DNA of 64,000 nt from Mesorhizobium sp. NZP2077 (GTDB lineage: Bacteria; Pseudomonadota; Alphaproteobacteria; Rhizobiales; Rhizobiaceae). Of the stretch, positions 10,328 to 21,621 are shown in pieces (within the stretch, counting starts at the first letter, position 1; each line of letters begins with the position of its first letter). Location: positions 4,284,001 through 4,348,000 of the forward strand of contig NZ_CP051293.1 in the NCBI RefSeq assembly GCF_013170805.1, in the 5' to 3' direction. The notes beneath the pieces are model-generated. The model did no database searches, had not been told where the DNA came from, and saw only the letters and a program-made list of their open reading frames with translations. A program made the position numbers and the translations under genes.

Positions 10328-10809
10328 CAGGCGTCAGCCTTGTAGTCGCCCGACTTGCCGCCGGTCTTTTCGACCAGCCGGATGCCGGAGATGACCATGG
10401 CGCGGTCCACGGCTTTGGCCATATCGTAGATGGTCAGGCAGGCGACCGACGCTGCGGTCAGCGCTTCCATCTCGACGCCGGTCTGGCCGGTGACACGTGC
10501 CAGCGCGGTGACTTTCAGGCCCGGCAGCGCATGGTCGGGTTCGATGTCGACGGAAACCTTGGTGAGGAGCAGTGGATGGCAGAGCGGAATCAGCTCATGC
10601 GTCTTCTTCGCCGCCATGATGCCGGCGATGCGCGCGGTACCGAGCACGTCACCTTTTTTGGCATTGCCGGCGAGAATGGTCTTCAAGGTCTCGGGCTGCA
10701 TCAAAACGAAACCCTCGGCGATCGCCGTGCGCGTCGTCTCTTCCTTGTCGCCGACATCGACCATGTTGGCCTCGCCCTGCGTGCCGAGATGGGTGAGGGC
10801 TGATGTCAT
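10327..10809 (-). CDS. moaC: Cyclic pyranopterin monophosphate synthase MoaC
   Basis: MoaC acts after MoaA in the first step of molybdenum cofactor synthesis, making cyclic pyranopterin monophosphate from a GTP-derived intermediate. The 160-residue length is standard. Conserved blocks are [38 protein letters not shown] and [19 protein letters not shown]. It starts 2 bases after the trpC stop, and its own stop overlaps the moeA start. Confidence 0.97.
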   Translation of the reverse strand: MTSALTHLGTQGEANMVDVGDKEETTRTAIAEGFVLMQPETLKTILAGNAKKGDVLGTARIAGIMAAKKTHELIPLCHPLLLTKVSVDIEPDHALPGLKVTALARVTGQTGVEMEALTAASVACLTIYDMAKAVDRAMVISGIRLVEKTGGKSGDYKADA

Positions 10810-10811
10810 CG

Positions 10812-11624
10812 TCAGGCCGCCTCGGCTGTTGCCTTGCCGGTCAAAAGCAGGCGCGTGGCCGCGGTGACATCCTCTTGCCGCATCAGGCTCTCGCCGACAA
10901 GGAAGGTGCCGATGCCGGTCTTCTGCATCCTGAGGCAGTCGTCATGGGTGAAAATACCGCTCTCGCTGACCAGCAGGCGGCCGCCCGGCACCATCGGCGC
11001 CAGCCGTTCCGAAGTTCTAAGGCTGGTTTCGAACGTTCTCAGATTGCGGTTGTTGATGCCGATCAGCTGCGATGATAGTTTTACCGCGCGCAGCGTCTCG
11101 GCCTCGTCATGCACCTCGATCAACGCGTCCATGCCGAGTTCGAATGCCGTCGCTTCCAATTCGCTCGCCAAGGCGTCGTCGACGCTGGCCATGATGATCA
11201 GGATGGCGTCAGCGCCCCAGGCGCGCGCCTCATAGACCTGGTAGGGATCGAACAGAAAGTCCTTGCGCAGTGCGGGCAGGGCAACGGCTGCGCGAGCCTT
11301 GGTGAGAAACTCCGGCGCGCCCTGGAAGGATGGCGCATCGGTCAACACCGAAAGACAGGCGGCGCCGCCCTTCTCATAGGCCTGCGCCAATGCCGGCGGA
11401 TCGAAATCGGCGCGGATCAACCCTTTGGAAGGGCTTGCCTTCTTGATTTCGGCGATCAGGGCGAAGTTGCCCGACCTGCGTTTTGCCTCGAGTGCGGCGA
11501 GAAAGCCGCGCGGTGCGTCGGCGTCCTTCACCCGCGCCTTGATCTCGGCCAGCGGCACGCGCGCCTTGGCAGCCGCGATCTCGTCGCGCTTGTAGGCCTC
11601 GATCTTGCGCAGAATGTCAGACAC
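10812..11624 (-). CDS. trpC: Indole-3-glycerol phosphate synthase
   Basis: TrpC closes the indole ring in tryptophan synthesis. This 270-residue monofunctional TIM barrel carries the family patterns [45 protein letters not shown] and LLVSESGI; the lysines in [10 protein letters not shown] and RKDF are catalytic in the family. It follows trpD by 3 bases and precedes moaC, an order common in the Rhizobiales. Confidence 0.97.
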   Translation of the reverse strand: MSDILRKIEAYKRDEIAAAKARVPLAEIKARVKDADAPRGFLAALEAKRRSGNFALIAEIKKASPSKGLIRADFDPPALAQAYEKGGAACLSVLTDAPSFQGAPEFLTKARAAVALPALRKDFLFDPYQVYEARAWGADAILIIMASVDDALASELEATAFELGMDALIEVHDEAETLRAVKLSSQLIGINNRNLRTFETSLRTSERLAPMVPGGRLLVSESGIFTHDDCLRMQKTGIGTFLVGESLMRQEDVTAATRLLLTGKATAEAA

Positions 11625-11627
11625 GGT

Positions 11628-12638
11628 TCACCCGTTTGAAATTTCGACCAGATGATCGAGCACCTGCAGCGCCCGGCCGCTGTCGATGGCTTGCGCGGCG
11701 AGCGCGATGCCGTCGCCAAGCGTCGTCACCTTGCCCGCCACCACCAGTCCCGCGCCGGCATTCATCAGCACGGTGTCGCGATAGGCGCCGGCAGCGCCGC
11801 CCAGCATATCGCGCAGCGCCTTGGCGTTGTAGGCGGCGTCACCGCCGCGCAGCTCGTCCTTGGCATGGCGCTTCAGTCCGACCTCTTCCGGGGTCAGCGT
11901 GAAGCTGCGGATCTCGCCGCCAACCAGTTCGGCGACATGGGTCTCGCCGGTGGTGGTGATCTCGTCATAGCCGTCGCCATGAACGACCCATGCATGTTCT
12001 GTGCCCAGCGCCTTCAATGTCTCGGCCACCGGCATGATCCATTCCGGCAGGAACACGCCGACCATCTGCCGCGTGACCCCGGCTGGATTGGAAAGCGGCC
12101 CGAGCAGGTTGAAGATGGTGCGGGTGCCGAGTTCGACGCGGGTCGGGCCGACATGTTTCATCGCCGGGTGGTGCGCGGGCGCGAACATGAAGCCGACGCC
12201 GGCTTCGTGGATGCAGCGACCGATCGTTTCCGGCGGAATGTCGATCTTGACACCTAGCGCAATCAGGACATCGGCGGCACCTGTCAGCGAGGACAGGCCG
12301 CGATTGCCGTGCTTGGCGACTGGTACGCCGCTGCCGGCGATGACGAAGGCCGACCCCGTCGAAATGTTGACGCTGTGGGAATTGTCGCCCCCGGTGCCGA
12401 CGATATCGATCGCGCCGGCGGGCGCGTCGACGCGAAGCATCTTGGCCCGCATCGTGGCGACAGCGCCTGAAATCTCGCTCACCGTCTCGCCGCGCACGCG
12501 CAGCGCCATCAGGAAGCCGCCGATCTGCCCGGGGGTCGCGTCGCCCGACATGATGATGTCGAAGGCCTCACGCGCTTCCTCGAAGGAAAGCGCGGTGCCG
12601 GCCGCGACCTTGGCGATATGGGTTTTCAGCGCGCTCAT
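11628..12638 (-). CDS. trpD: Anthranilate phosphoribosyltransferase
   Basis: TrpD transfers phosphoribosyl from PRPP to anthranilate. The 336-residue protein has [17 protein letters not shown] for PRPP and Mg binding, KHGNRGLSS, and [18 protein letters not shown] for anthranilate. Its ATG overlaps the end of the upstream ppiD gene by 4 bases (ATGA). Anthranilate is both the substrate here and the product of the neighbouring kynureninase. Confidence 0.97.
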   Translation of the reverse strand: MSALKTHIAKVAAGTALSFEEAREAFDIIMSGDATPGQIGGFLMALRVRGETVSEISGAVATMRAKMLRVDAPAGAIDIVGTGGDNSHSVNISTGSAFVIAGSGVPVAKHGNRGLSSLTGAADVLIALGVKIDIPPETIGRCIHEAGVGFMFAPAHHPAMKHVGPTRVELGTRTIFNLLGPLSNPAGVTRQMVGVFLPEWIMPVAETLKALGTEHAWVVHGDGYDEITTTGETHVAELVGGEIRSFTLTPEEVGLKRHAKDELRGGDAAYNAKALRDMLGGAAGAYRDTVLMNAGAGLVVAGKVTTLGDGIALAAQAIDSGRALQVLDHLVEISNG

Positions 12639-14527
12639 CTTGTCGAGGCTTGGGCAACGGCGGCCTGATCGACGCGGACGTCGTACTGCGTCTGCAACTG
12701 CGCCACCAATTGGTCGAGAAGATCGTCCGACATGCCGGAGGTGAAGGATTTCTGCGCGTCCTCCGGCACCGAGCTGGCGTCGGCACCGGCGGGCTCGAAC
12801 ACTTCGGCGACCTTGAACAGGATCTGCCCGTCGCCGGTGGGCGAGGGGATCAGCCCGGTGCCGCCTTCGCCGACGCCGAACATCACGGCAGCACCTTCCT
12901 TGCCGAAATCGGCATCGTCGGCTTCGCGCTTCAGGCCGCGCTTGGTCTGCTTCTCCAGCTTGAGCTCACCGGCGATGACGTCGAGCGTGGCGCCGGCCTT
13001 GAGCCGCTTTTCGAGTTCGATCGCCTTGGCGGCGAGCCGCTTGGTAGTCTCCGCCGCCGTCCAGTCGGCGACGACTTTCTGGCGGACTTCATCCAGTGTG
13101 CGGTCGCGAGCCGGCGTGATCGAAGCAACCTCATAGAAGATGAAGCCGTTGTCGGCCGTGGTCAGCGCTTCATTTTCGGTGTTGGGTTCTGCGTCAAAGA
13201 CCGCCTTGATCAGCTCCGGCGATTCCGGCAGGTCCTTGACGATGGAGCCATCCGGCCTGAGGCCACTGCGATCGATGGCGTCGAGGGTGATGTCCTTCAG
13301 CTTCAGCTTGGCGGCCGCATCGGCCAGCGAACTGCCGGAGGCGCGGGTGTCTTCGTAATTGTCGTGCACATCCAGAAGGATGCGGCTTGCCTCGCCCAAC
13401 GCCAGGTCCTTGCGGATCTGGTCGGAGACCTCAGCGAGCGGCTTCACCACTTCGGGCTTGATCTCGGTGACGCGCAGCAGCACCGGACCGAAGGTGCCCT
13501 GAACGACCTGGCTGACTTCATTGGCGTTGAGCGCGAAAGCGGCATCGGCAACCGCCTTATCGGCAATCTTGTCCTTGGCGAGCGTGCCAAGCAGCGTGTC
13601 GGCCGGGGTCTTGCCTTCGGCGGTCACCAGCTTTTCGAAGGTGGCGCCGGCCTTGAGCGAATCGAACGCCGCCTTGGCCGCATCCGGCGTCTTGAACACA
13701 AGCTGCTCGATGGTGCGCATTTCAGGCGTGGTGTAGCGGCCCTTGTTCTTGTTGTAGTCGTCGCTCACCTGTTGTTCGGTGACGGCGGTCGGATCCATGA
13801 TGTCCACCGGCTCGAGGCGGACATAGGAGAATTTGCGGTACTCAGGTGCTGCGTAGGTTTTCTTGTTGGCCTCGAAATAGGCCTGAAGCACGCTGTCGCT
13901 CGGGGCCTCGATCGGTTCGACGAGCGTCTTTGGCAATGGCAGGTAATCGACGGTGCGATCCTCGCCGCGATAGAGCGCGACCGCCTTGAAGAAAGTGTCC
14001 GGAGCCTTGAGGCCGTCCGAGACCGCCTCGACGATCTGCTGGCGCACCGCCACCTGGGCGCGGTTCTTCAGGTAATCCTCGGGCCGCATGCCGACCTGGC
14101 GCAGCATGTACTCGAATGTTCTTCTGTCGAACTGGCCGCCTGGGCCCTTGAACGCCGGATCCTCACGCGTCAGCTCGGCCAGCCGATCCTTGGACAGGCC
14201 GAGACCAAGCTTGCGCGCCTGTTCGTCGAGAACGGCACCGGAGACGAGCTGCGACAGGACCGTGTTGTCGATACCGAGCGCCTTTGCCTGCTCATGGGTG
14301 AGGCGCTGGCCGAACTGCTGCGACATGACAGCCAGTTGGCGATCGTAGGCGAGGCGGTATTCATTGATCGATACCTTGGTGCCACCCGCTATTATCACCG
14401 AATCGTGGCCGGCAAAGCCGCCCATCAGGCGTCCGGAGATGCCCCAGGCGGCGAAACTGACCACCAACAGCGAAAGCAATGTCTTCGCGACCCAGGTACC
14501 CGCCGCGCTTCTCAATATACCAAGCAT
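12635..14527 (-). CDS. ppiD: Membrane-anchored periplasmic peptidyl-prolyl isomerase (PpiD/SurA type)
   Basis: The 630-residue protein has one N-terminal membrane segment (about residues 12-32, [16 protein letters not shown]), then a SurA-N-like domain and a parvulin region around residues 255-350 with [10 protein letters not shown]. It is likely a chaperone at the periplasmic face that assists outer-membrane protein folding. The parvulin domain is divergent, so isomerase activity is not certain. It is the first gene of the operon with trpD, trpC, moaC and moeA, and is divergent from tpiA. Confidence 0.9.
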   Translation of the reverse strand: MLGILRSAAGTWVAKTLLSLLVVSFAAWGISGRLMGGFAGHDSVIIAGGTKVSINEYRLAYDRQLAVMSQQFGQRLTHEQAKALGIDNTVLSQLVSGAVLDEQARKLGLGLSKDRLAELTREDPAFKGPGGQFDRRTFEYMLRQVGMRPEDYLKNRAQVAVRQQIVEAVSDGLKAPDTFFKAVALYRGEDRTVDYLPLPKTLVEPIEAPSDSVLQAYFEANKKTYAAPEYRKFSYVRLEPVDIMDPTAVTEQQVSDDYNKNKGRYTTPEMRTIEQLVFKTPDAAKAAFDSLKAGATFEKLVTAEGKTPADTLLGTLAKDKIADKAVADAAFALNANEVSQVVQGTFGPVLLRVTEIKPEVVKPLAEVSDQIRKDLALGEASRILLDVHDNYEDTRASGSSLADAAAKLKLKDITLDAIDRSGLRPDGSIVKDLPESPELIKAVFDAEPNTENEALTTADNGFIFYEVASITPARDRTLDEVRQKVVADWTAAETTKRLAAKAIELEKRLKAGATLDVIAGELKLEKQTKRGLKREADDADFGKEGAAVMFGVGEGGTGLIPSPTGDGQILFKVAEVFEPAGADASSVPEDAQKSFTSGMSDDLLDQLVAQLQTQYDVRVDQAAVAQASTR

Positions 14528-14670
14528 CGTTACTTCCGATTTATGCGCATTTTCGGATGCGCCGAGTTTGAAACAAGCGCAATAGCGCCCTTCCGGCCCA
14601 CTGTCGATTGCTTTGTGGCCTGATTTTGGTAGTGAGGGCCAGAGCTTGATATTGCCCGGAGAAGCAGACC

Positions 14671-15441
14671 ATGACGCCAGGAATTCGCCCGCTTGTCGCC
14701 GGCAACTGGAAAATGAACGGCACCAGCACCTCGCTGAACGAGCTCAGGATGATCGGCAACGGCTTCATGAGCGGGCTCGACGCGGAGACCGAGGCACTGG
14801 TCTGCGTTCCCGCGACGCTGCTTTCCCATGCGGCGGAGATTCTGTCGCGCACGCCGGTCCATGCCGGCGGCGAGGACTGCCATACCAAGGAGAGCGGCGC
14901 CTACACCGGCTGCATCTCGGCCGAGATGCTGAAGGACGCCGGCGCCAGCCACGTCATTGTCGGCCATTCCGAATGCCGCGAACAACGTGGCGAGGACGAT
15001 GCGACGGTCCAGGCCAAGGCCGACGCCGCATGGCGAGCCGGGCTGGTGGCCATCGTTTGCATCGGCGAGACGCAACAACAGCGTGAAGCGGGCGCCACGC
15101 TCGACGTGCTGTCGCGCCAGGTCGCCGGTTCGGTGCCGCCGAGTGCCACGCCATCCAACACCATCATTGCCTATGAGCCGGTATGGGCGATCGGCACCGG
15201 CCTGACGCCGACCGCCGCCGATGTGGCCGAAGCGCATGCGCATATCCGTGAAAAGCTGGCGGAAAAGCTCGGCGCCATCGCTGCCAAAGTGCGCATTCTC
15301 TATGGCGGCTCGGTCAAGCCGTCCAACGCGGTGGAACTGCTGGGCGTCAGGAATGTCGACGGCGCGCTGGTCGGCGGCGCCAGCCTGAAAGCAGCCGATT
15401 TCCTCGGTATCGCCGAAGCCTATCGCAGCATTTCAGGCTGA
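14671..15441 (+). CDS. tpiA: Triosephosphate isomerase
   Basis: This glycolytic enzyme interconverts dihydroxyacetone phosphate and glyceraldehyde 3-phosphate. The 256-residue TIM barrel has the substrate lysine in GNWKMNG, the histidine in VIVGHSE, the catalytic glutamate in [11 protein letters not shown] and the phosphate loop [10 protein letters not shown]. It is divergent from ppiD and followed after 167 bases by secG, the same neighbour order seen in many alphaproteobacteria. Confidence 0.97.
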   Translation: MTPGIRPLVAGNWKMNGTSTSLNELRMIGNGFMSGLDAETEALVCVPATLLSHAAEILSRTPVHAGGEDCHTKESGAYTGCISAEMLKDAGASHVIVGHSECREQRGEDDATVQAKADAAWRAGLVAIVCIGETQQQREAGATLDVLSRQVAGSVPPSATPSNTIIAYEPVWAIGTGLTPTAADVAEAHAHIREKLAEKLGAIAAKVRILYGGSVKPSNAVELLGVRNVDGALVGGASLKAADFLGIAEAYRSISG

Positions 15442-15608
15442 TATCCGCGACGATGGACGCGGCTCATCCGGTCCAAATTCGTTGCAAAGGGCGCGTTGCT
15501 TCCCATATTCCGGCCACGGGCTTGGAAATGCCGTGAAAGCATTGTATTGAGCCGCCTCCAATTCACCGGTCGTGTCCGCGACCGGGCAAGGCCTTGCCAG
15601 GATAAACT

Positions 15609-16085
15609 ATGCAAACCGTACTGATCGTCATCCATCTCATGGTCGTGCTCGCCCTCGTCGGCGTGGTGCTGCTGCAACGCTCCGAAGGCGGTGGCCTTGG
15701 CATTGGAGGTGGATCGGGCTTCATGACGGCGCGTGGCGCCGCCAACGCGTTGACGCGGGCGACGGCGATCCTGGCGGCGGCTTTCTTCGTCACGTCGCTG
15801 ACCTTGTCGATCATTGCCCGCTATGGTGAGAAGCCGATCGACATTCTCGACCGCGTTCCCGCGACTTCAGACGGCGCCGGTAAGGGCGTGCTCAACCAGC
15901 TGCCTGGCACGACGACCCCGGCGCCCGCGGGCACCACCACGCCGACGCTGCCGTCGGGCAATGGCGCGGCAACGACGCCTGCGCCGGCCGCTCCGGCCAC
16001 CGCGCCCGCCTCTGGTGCGACGCCGCCGGCAAGCAACGGCACCACCAACACCGCGCCGGCCGCACCGCAGGTCCCGAACCAGTAA
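15609..16085 (+). CDS. secG: Protein-export membrane protein SecG
   Basis: SecG is the small auxiliary subunit of the SecYEG translocon. Residues 1-75 hold the two membrane segments and the conserved LLQRSEGGGLGIGGG loop. The remaining 80 or so residues form an Ala/Pro/Thr-rich low-complexity tail, which makes this 158-residue protein about twice the E. coli length; such tails are common in alphaproteobacterial SecG. The start sits between tpiA and an L,D-transpeptidase gene on the same strand. Confidence 0.95.
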   Translation: MQTVLIVIHLMVVLALVGVVLLQRSEGGGLGIGGGSGFMTARGAANALTRATAILAAAFFVTSLTLSIIARYGEKPIDILDRVPATSDGAGKGVLNQLPGTTTPAPAGTTTPTLPSGNGAATTPAPAAPATAPASGATPPASNGTTNTAPAAPQVPNQ

Positions 16086-16297
16086 CCTCCACCTGGTCTA
16101 AACCGCGACCTGTGATCGTTTGAACACAGTCGCGGCAAATGCTGCGCGATCACGAAGATTCGACGCTCAGTAGCGCGGTCCCACGCTTGAGGCATCCGCG
16201 CTTATTCGACTATAGATTGCACGCGGCATTTTCGGTGTCCTTGGGGGATGCCGGGCGACGCCGTGGGCAACAAGCATTGAACGATCGGATCTTCGCC

Positions 16298-17425
16298 ATG
16301 CAGCTTCGCAGCTTCATTTTCCTGGGACTTTGCGCCGCACTCGGCCTCAGTTCCCCGGCTTTCGCCGGCGTGCCGGCCAATATGGTCGCCAATCAGTCGG
16401 TCGACAGAACCGATGCAATCCCTGTCGCAGCCACCAAAAGTGATGCGGCGCAGTTGAGGCTTCTCAAGAAGAAGAAAAACCCGACACCGGACGATCTCGC
16501 CCAGATCAAGAAGATCGAAGCCAAGATCGTTGCCGACAAGGAGGACGCCAAGGCCAAGGCACTCGAAGCCAGGAAGCTGGCGATGCGCGAAGCTGCTAAG
16601 GCCAAGGCCGAAGCGGACCGGCAGGCATTCCTGGCCAGCAGGGGCCAGAAAGCGCAGGCAACCGAAGTGGCCGAGGCCAAGCCGGCCAAGAAGACCACCA
16701 AGGTCATCGAGCCGATTGCACCGATCACGCCGATCCAGTCGGCCGAGCCGCTCCCGGCCGAGGCGATGAACGTTGCCTTGACCGGCAACAATGGCGAACT
16801 GCGCAGCGAGGTCATCGGCGGCCAGAAGCAGTCGAGTGGCGGTCTGTTCGCCGGCCTGTTTGGTGGGACCTCATCCGGCTCATCGATCAGCTATCTGCCC
16901 GAGACGCGCGCGCTCGACCAGGCACTCGCCCAGAAGAACGCCAGGAAGCCGTTCAAGGTGAAGCCGGAATTCGTCCCTCAGGACGTGGAATTCACCGGCT
17001 ACGATGCCGGCACCATCGTCATCGACACCAGTGCGCGGCGCCTCTATCTCGTCGAATCATCGACCACCGCGCGTCGCTACGCCATCGCGGTCGGCCGTGA
17101 GGGCCTGCAGTTCAAGGGTACGGTTGCCGTCGGCGACAAGCAGGAATGGCCGCGCTGGATCCCGACGCTCGACATGCAGAAGCGAGAACCCAAGCACTAC
17201 GCCCAGTACAAGGACGGCATGCCCGGCGGTGGCCAGAACCCGCTCGGCGCACGCGCCATCTATCTCTATGACGGCAAGAAGGACACGCATCTGCGCATCC
17301 ACGGCACCATCGCGCCGCAGTCGATCGGCACCAGTGCCTCCAATGGCTGCTTCCGCATGATGAACGAGCACGTCATAGACCTCTACAGCCGCGTCAGGGT
17401 CGGCACCAAAGTCGTCATCATTTGA
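16298..17425 (+). CDS. L,D-transpeptidase (YkuD domain), secreted
   Basis: The 375-residue protein begins with a signal peptide ending LGLSSPAFA. A lysine-rich charged region follows (about residues 50-130), then a C-terminal YkuD domain with the catalytic pattern HG near LRIHGTIA and SNGCFRM, in which cysteine is the nucleophile. Such enzymes make 3-3 crosslinks in peptidoglycan or attach proteins to it in the periplasm. An open frame extends upstream to 16139, but only the ATG at 16298 exposes the signal peptide. A strong terminator follows. Confidence 0.92.
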   Translation: MQLRSFIFLGLCAALGLSSPAFAGVPANMVANQSVDRTDAIPVAATKSDAAQLRLLKKKKNPTPDDLAQIKKIEAKIVADKEDAKAKALEARKLAMREAAKAKAEADRQAFLASRGQKAQATEVAEAKPAKKTTKVIEPIAPITPIQSAEPLPAEAMNVALTGNNGELRSEVIGGQKQSSGGLFAGLFGGTSSGSSISYLPETRALDQALAQKNARKPFKVKPEFVPQDVEFTGYDAGTIVIDTSARRLYLVESSTTARRYAIAVGREGLQFKGTVAVGDKQEWPRWIPTLDMQKREPKHYAQYKDGMPGGGQNPLGARAIYLYDGKKDTHLRIHGTIAPQSIGTSASNGCFRMMNEHVIDLYSRVRVGTKVVII

Positions 17426-17444
17426 CGTTTTCATCATCATGCCG

Positions 17445-17476
17445 AAAGGGCCGGCTCAGCCGGCCCTTTTGTTTTG
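17445..17476 (+). terminator. Rho-independent terminator after the L,D-transpeptidase gene
   Basis: AAAGGGCCGGC and GCCGGCCCTTT form a perfect 11-bp stem with a TCA loop, followed by a T-rich tract. Confidence 0.9.
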
Positions 17477-17477
17477 C

Positions 17478-17589
17478 CCGTTCACGATCAAGCCTCTTCG
17501 GTCGTGATCTCTAGACAAACGGAAACCGTTTGTCCGTTCACGATCAAGCCTGTTCGGTCGTGATCCTGGACAAACGGGCAACCGTTTGT
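17478..17589. repeat. Two tandem 56-bp palindromic repeat units before pyrG
   Basis: The units at 17478-17533 and 17534-17589 are about 90 percent identical. Each has an imperfect hairpin (CACGA...TCGTG) and a perfect dyad, ACAAACGG...CCGTTTGT, with a 3- or 4-base loop. They lie between the terminator and pyrG and resemble mobile palindromic intergenic elements of rhizobia. Confidence 0.85.
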
Positions 17590-17695
17590 CCGAGAAAACC
17601 GGATTCCACTTTTCGGGATCCTGGTCCAAGCGCCTTCTTGGGAAAAAGCCTTCGCGGCGGTTTTTTCTCTGGCGGAATCAATCCGGCCGCGTTAA

Positions 17696-19336
<1,641 letters not shown>

Positions 19337-19359
19337 GCACCCGCCAGGCGAGGCCTCTC

Positions 19360-19899
19360 ATGCAGACCTATGTCGCGCTCCTCTACAGCATCATCCTGGG
19401 CGAGGGGCGCCGGGTCGTCATGTCGGACCTCAAGGCGATGGCTGAAGGCCTCGGCCTGAGGAATGTTCGCACGCTGGTGGCGACCGGCAACCTCGTCTTC
19501 GACGCGCGGAAAACCGACATCGGCAAGCTGGAACAGCGGCTGGAAACGGCCTTCGAAAAAACCTTCGGCCGCCATGTCGACATCATCGTGCGCACTGCCG
19601 AGGGCTGGCTGAAACTTGCCGCCGGCAATCCGTTTCCGGCCGATTCAGCTGAAGCGGGCGACCAGGTGGCTGTGCGTGTGATGCGCGAAGCTGCGGCCGA
19701 CGATGCCCTATCGGGACTTCAGGCCTATGCCGCCGAGGACGAGAAGGTGCTCGTGGTCGGCGGTGACATATGGCTCGTGTTTTCGCGCGAAAGGCCAAGC
19801 TCGCGCCTGCTTGCCGCCGCCAACCACAAGCGCATGGGCATCGGCACGTCGCGCAACTGGAACACAGTGCGCAAGCTGGCCGAGATGGTAGGGCAGTAG
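19360..19899 (+). CDS. DUF1697 family protein
   Basis: This 179-residue protein matches the DUF1697 pattern: a start YVALLYSIILGEGR, then MSDLKAMAEGLGLRNVRTLVATGN, VDIIVRTAEGW and a C-terminal GTSRNWNTVRKL. No biochemical function is established for the family. It lies 23 bases after pyrG on the same strand. Its stop codon falls inside a run of 8-bp tandem repeats, so slippage could alter the last residues. Confidence 0.8.
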   Translation: MQTYVALLYSIILGEGRRVVMSDLKAMAEGLGLRNVRTLVATGNLVFDARKTDIGKLEQRLETAFEKTFGRHVDIIVRTAEGWLKLAAGNPFPADSAEAGDQVAVRVMREAAADDALSGLQAYAAEDEKVLVVGGDIWLVFSRERPSSRLLAAANHKRMGIGTSRNWNTVRKLAEMVGQ

Positions 19900-19938
19900 G
19901 GCAGTAGGGCAGTAGGGCAGTAGGGCAGTAGGGCAGTA
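19888..19938. repeat. 8-bp tandem repeat (GGGCAGTA x6)
   Basis: Six perfect GGGCAGTA units, preceded by GTA, begin at the last codons of the DUF1697 gene. The inverted sequence TACTGCCCTA at about 19965 can pair with any unit, giving a terminator-like hairpin between convergent genes. Confidence 0.95.
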
Positions 19939-19972
19939 TTTCCCTACTCACTTACTGCCCTACGGCCTTTGT

Positions 19973-21430
19973 TTAGGCCTTCGCCGTCCTGGCGCCCGCA
20001 CCCACGGCGGCGGTGCGCAGCACGTAGTAGATGACGCCGGCGATGGCGACGCCGAAGAACCAGCCATAGACGCCCCACCAGGACGGCAGCCAGTTGGTGA
20101 AGTTCGGCAGGATCGACGAGAAGATGGCGCCGATGCCGGCGGCGATGAAGGCATTGACGTGCCAGCCCCCTTGGAACCGGAACTCGCCATCCTCGCGATA
20201 CAGCGCCTCGACATCGACCTCGCTTTTGCGGATCAGATAGTAGTCGACCATCATGACGCCGAAGATCGGTCCCATCGTCGCGCCGATGATGTTGACGAAA
20301 TGCGCGGCACCACCATCCCACGGCGCGAAGGGGTATAGAAGCAGCGCGATCACGGCCGCGATGTAGCCGCCCTTCTTGAAGTCGATCTGGCGCGGGAAGA
20401 CGTTGGAGAAATCGAAGGCCGGCGAGACGAAGTTGGCGACGACGTTGATGCCCAGCGTTGCGACCGCGAACGTCAAGGCAGCGAGCGCCGCCAAGAACCA
20501 GCTGTCGAACTTGGCCGAGATCTGGTCGGGGTGCAGCAGCACCTCATGATAGACGTCGTAGGCGGCAATGGTGGTGACGCCGGCGACCATCGAAAACAGG
20601 ATCAGGTTGACCGGCAGACCCCAGATGTTGCCTTTGCGCAGCGACGCCTGGTCGGGCGCATAGCGGGCGAAATCACAGAAGTTGAGATAGAGCGCCGAGA
20701 AATAGGTCACCCAGATCGCGGCCACCGCAAACAGCGCGGTCCACGAGCCCGGCGTGCCCGGCACGCCGGCATCCTTGGTCTTGTCCAGGAGCACGTCCAT
20801 CGGAATGTCGCTGGTAAAGGCGAAGGTCCCGGATTTGACGCAGAGATAGATAGCCAGGAGCAGCATCATCACCCAGACCGCCGGCCCCGCCCAGTCCTGG
20901 AAGCGGCGCACCGTTTCCATGCCCTTCTGGATGATCAGCAGCTGCAGCGCCCAGATGACGACGAAGCAGATCACTTCCAGGCCGGAATGGCCGAGGAAAT
21001 GCGTGTTGGCGTTGAAATCGGCGAACCATTGCGAGCGGATCAGCAGCGCGACGATGGCGCCGGAGGCGGCGGCCGTCTGTGCACCATACCAGAAGCAGGC
21101 GACGATGGCGCGCACCAGTGCCGGTATGTTGGCGCCCCAGATGCCGAAGGAAGCGCGGGCGAGCACGGGATAGGGCACGCCGGTCTTCACGCCGGCATAG
21201 CCGACCATGTTCATCAGCGCGTAGATGATCAGCGAGCCGATGCCGATGGCAATGATGAAATTGACGAAGCCGCCGCAGAACAGGAACAGGCTGGCGGCGA
21301 GATAGTAGCCCCACAGGCTGTGGACGTCCGACGTCCAGACGTTGAAGATCGAAAACGGTCCCCAGTTTCGAACCTTGGCCGGAGCGAGATCCTCGTTGTA
21401 CAGGTCAGGCGATGCGCCTTCTATGGTCAC
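19973..21430 (-). CDS. NCS1-family nucleobase/hydantoin:cation symporter
   Basis: This 485-residue polytopic membrane protein has the NCS1 hallmark NWGPFSIFNVWTSDVHSLWG near the N-terminus, then about twelve membrane segments and the block GATMGPIFGVMMVDYYLIRK. The family imports uracil, cytosine, allantoin, hydantoins, thiamine or related ligands; the substrate here cannot be read from sequence. I chose GTG 21430 because GGGGAGGA lies 8 bases upstream, whereas the longer frame to 21547 starts with an atypical sequence. The LysR gene upstream on the same strand may control it. Confidence 0.9.
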   Translation of the reverse strand: MTIEGASPDLYNEDLAPAKVRNWGPFSIFNVWTSDVHSLWGYYLAASLFLFCGGFVNFIIAIGIGSLIIYALMNMVGYAGVKTGVPYPVLARASFGIWGANIPALVRAIVACFWYGAQTAAASGAIVALLIRSQWFADFNANTHFLGHSGLEVICFVVIWALQLLIIQKGMETVRRFQDWAGPAVWVMMLLLAIYLCVKSGTFAFTSDIPMDVLLDKTKDAGVPGTPGSWTALFAVAAIWVTYFSALYLNFCDFARYAPDQASLRKGNIWGLPVNLILFSMVAGVTTIAAYDVYHEVLLHPDQISAKFDSWFLAALAALTFAVATLGINVVANFVSPAFDFSNVFPRQIDFKKGGYIAAVIALLLYPFAPWDGGAAHFVNIIGATMGPIFGVMMVDYYLIRKSEVDVEALYREDGEFRFQGGWHVNAFIAAGIGAIFSSILPNFTNWLPSWWGVYGWFFGVAIAGVIYYVLRTAAVGAGARTAKA

Positions 21431-21621
21431 TGCAATGTCCTCCCCTTGATTGCCGCGCGCCTCCACGCGATGGCCGTGCAGGTTAAGCCTGACGCTGGGG
21501 AACCGGCAACCGATCCATTTGCCGGCTTTGGCCTTAAAGATATTCAATGCGAACCGCGATTATCGAGGGGGCGCAATGGTGGGCCGCTGTTGAACGGGGC
21601 CGTGATTCGGATTGCAACCGT

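Noticed and set aside
12650..14623. 657-residue plus-strand frame opposite ppiD
   Set aside because: A long shadow caused by GC-rich codon bias; ppiD on the other strand has clear domains and operon context.
16139..16297. Upstream extension of the L,D-transpeptidase
   Set aside because: It would bury the signal peptide; the ATG at 16298 fits an exported enzyme.
19888..19938. Possible CRISPR-like array
   Set aside because: The units are 8 bases in perfect tandem with no spacers; it is a simple repeat.
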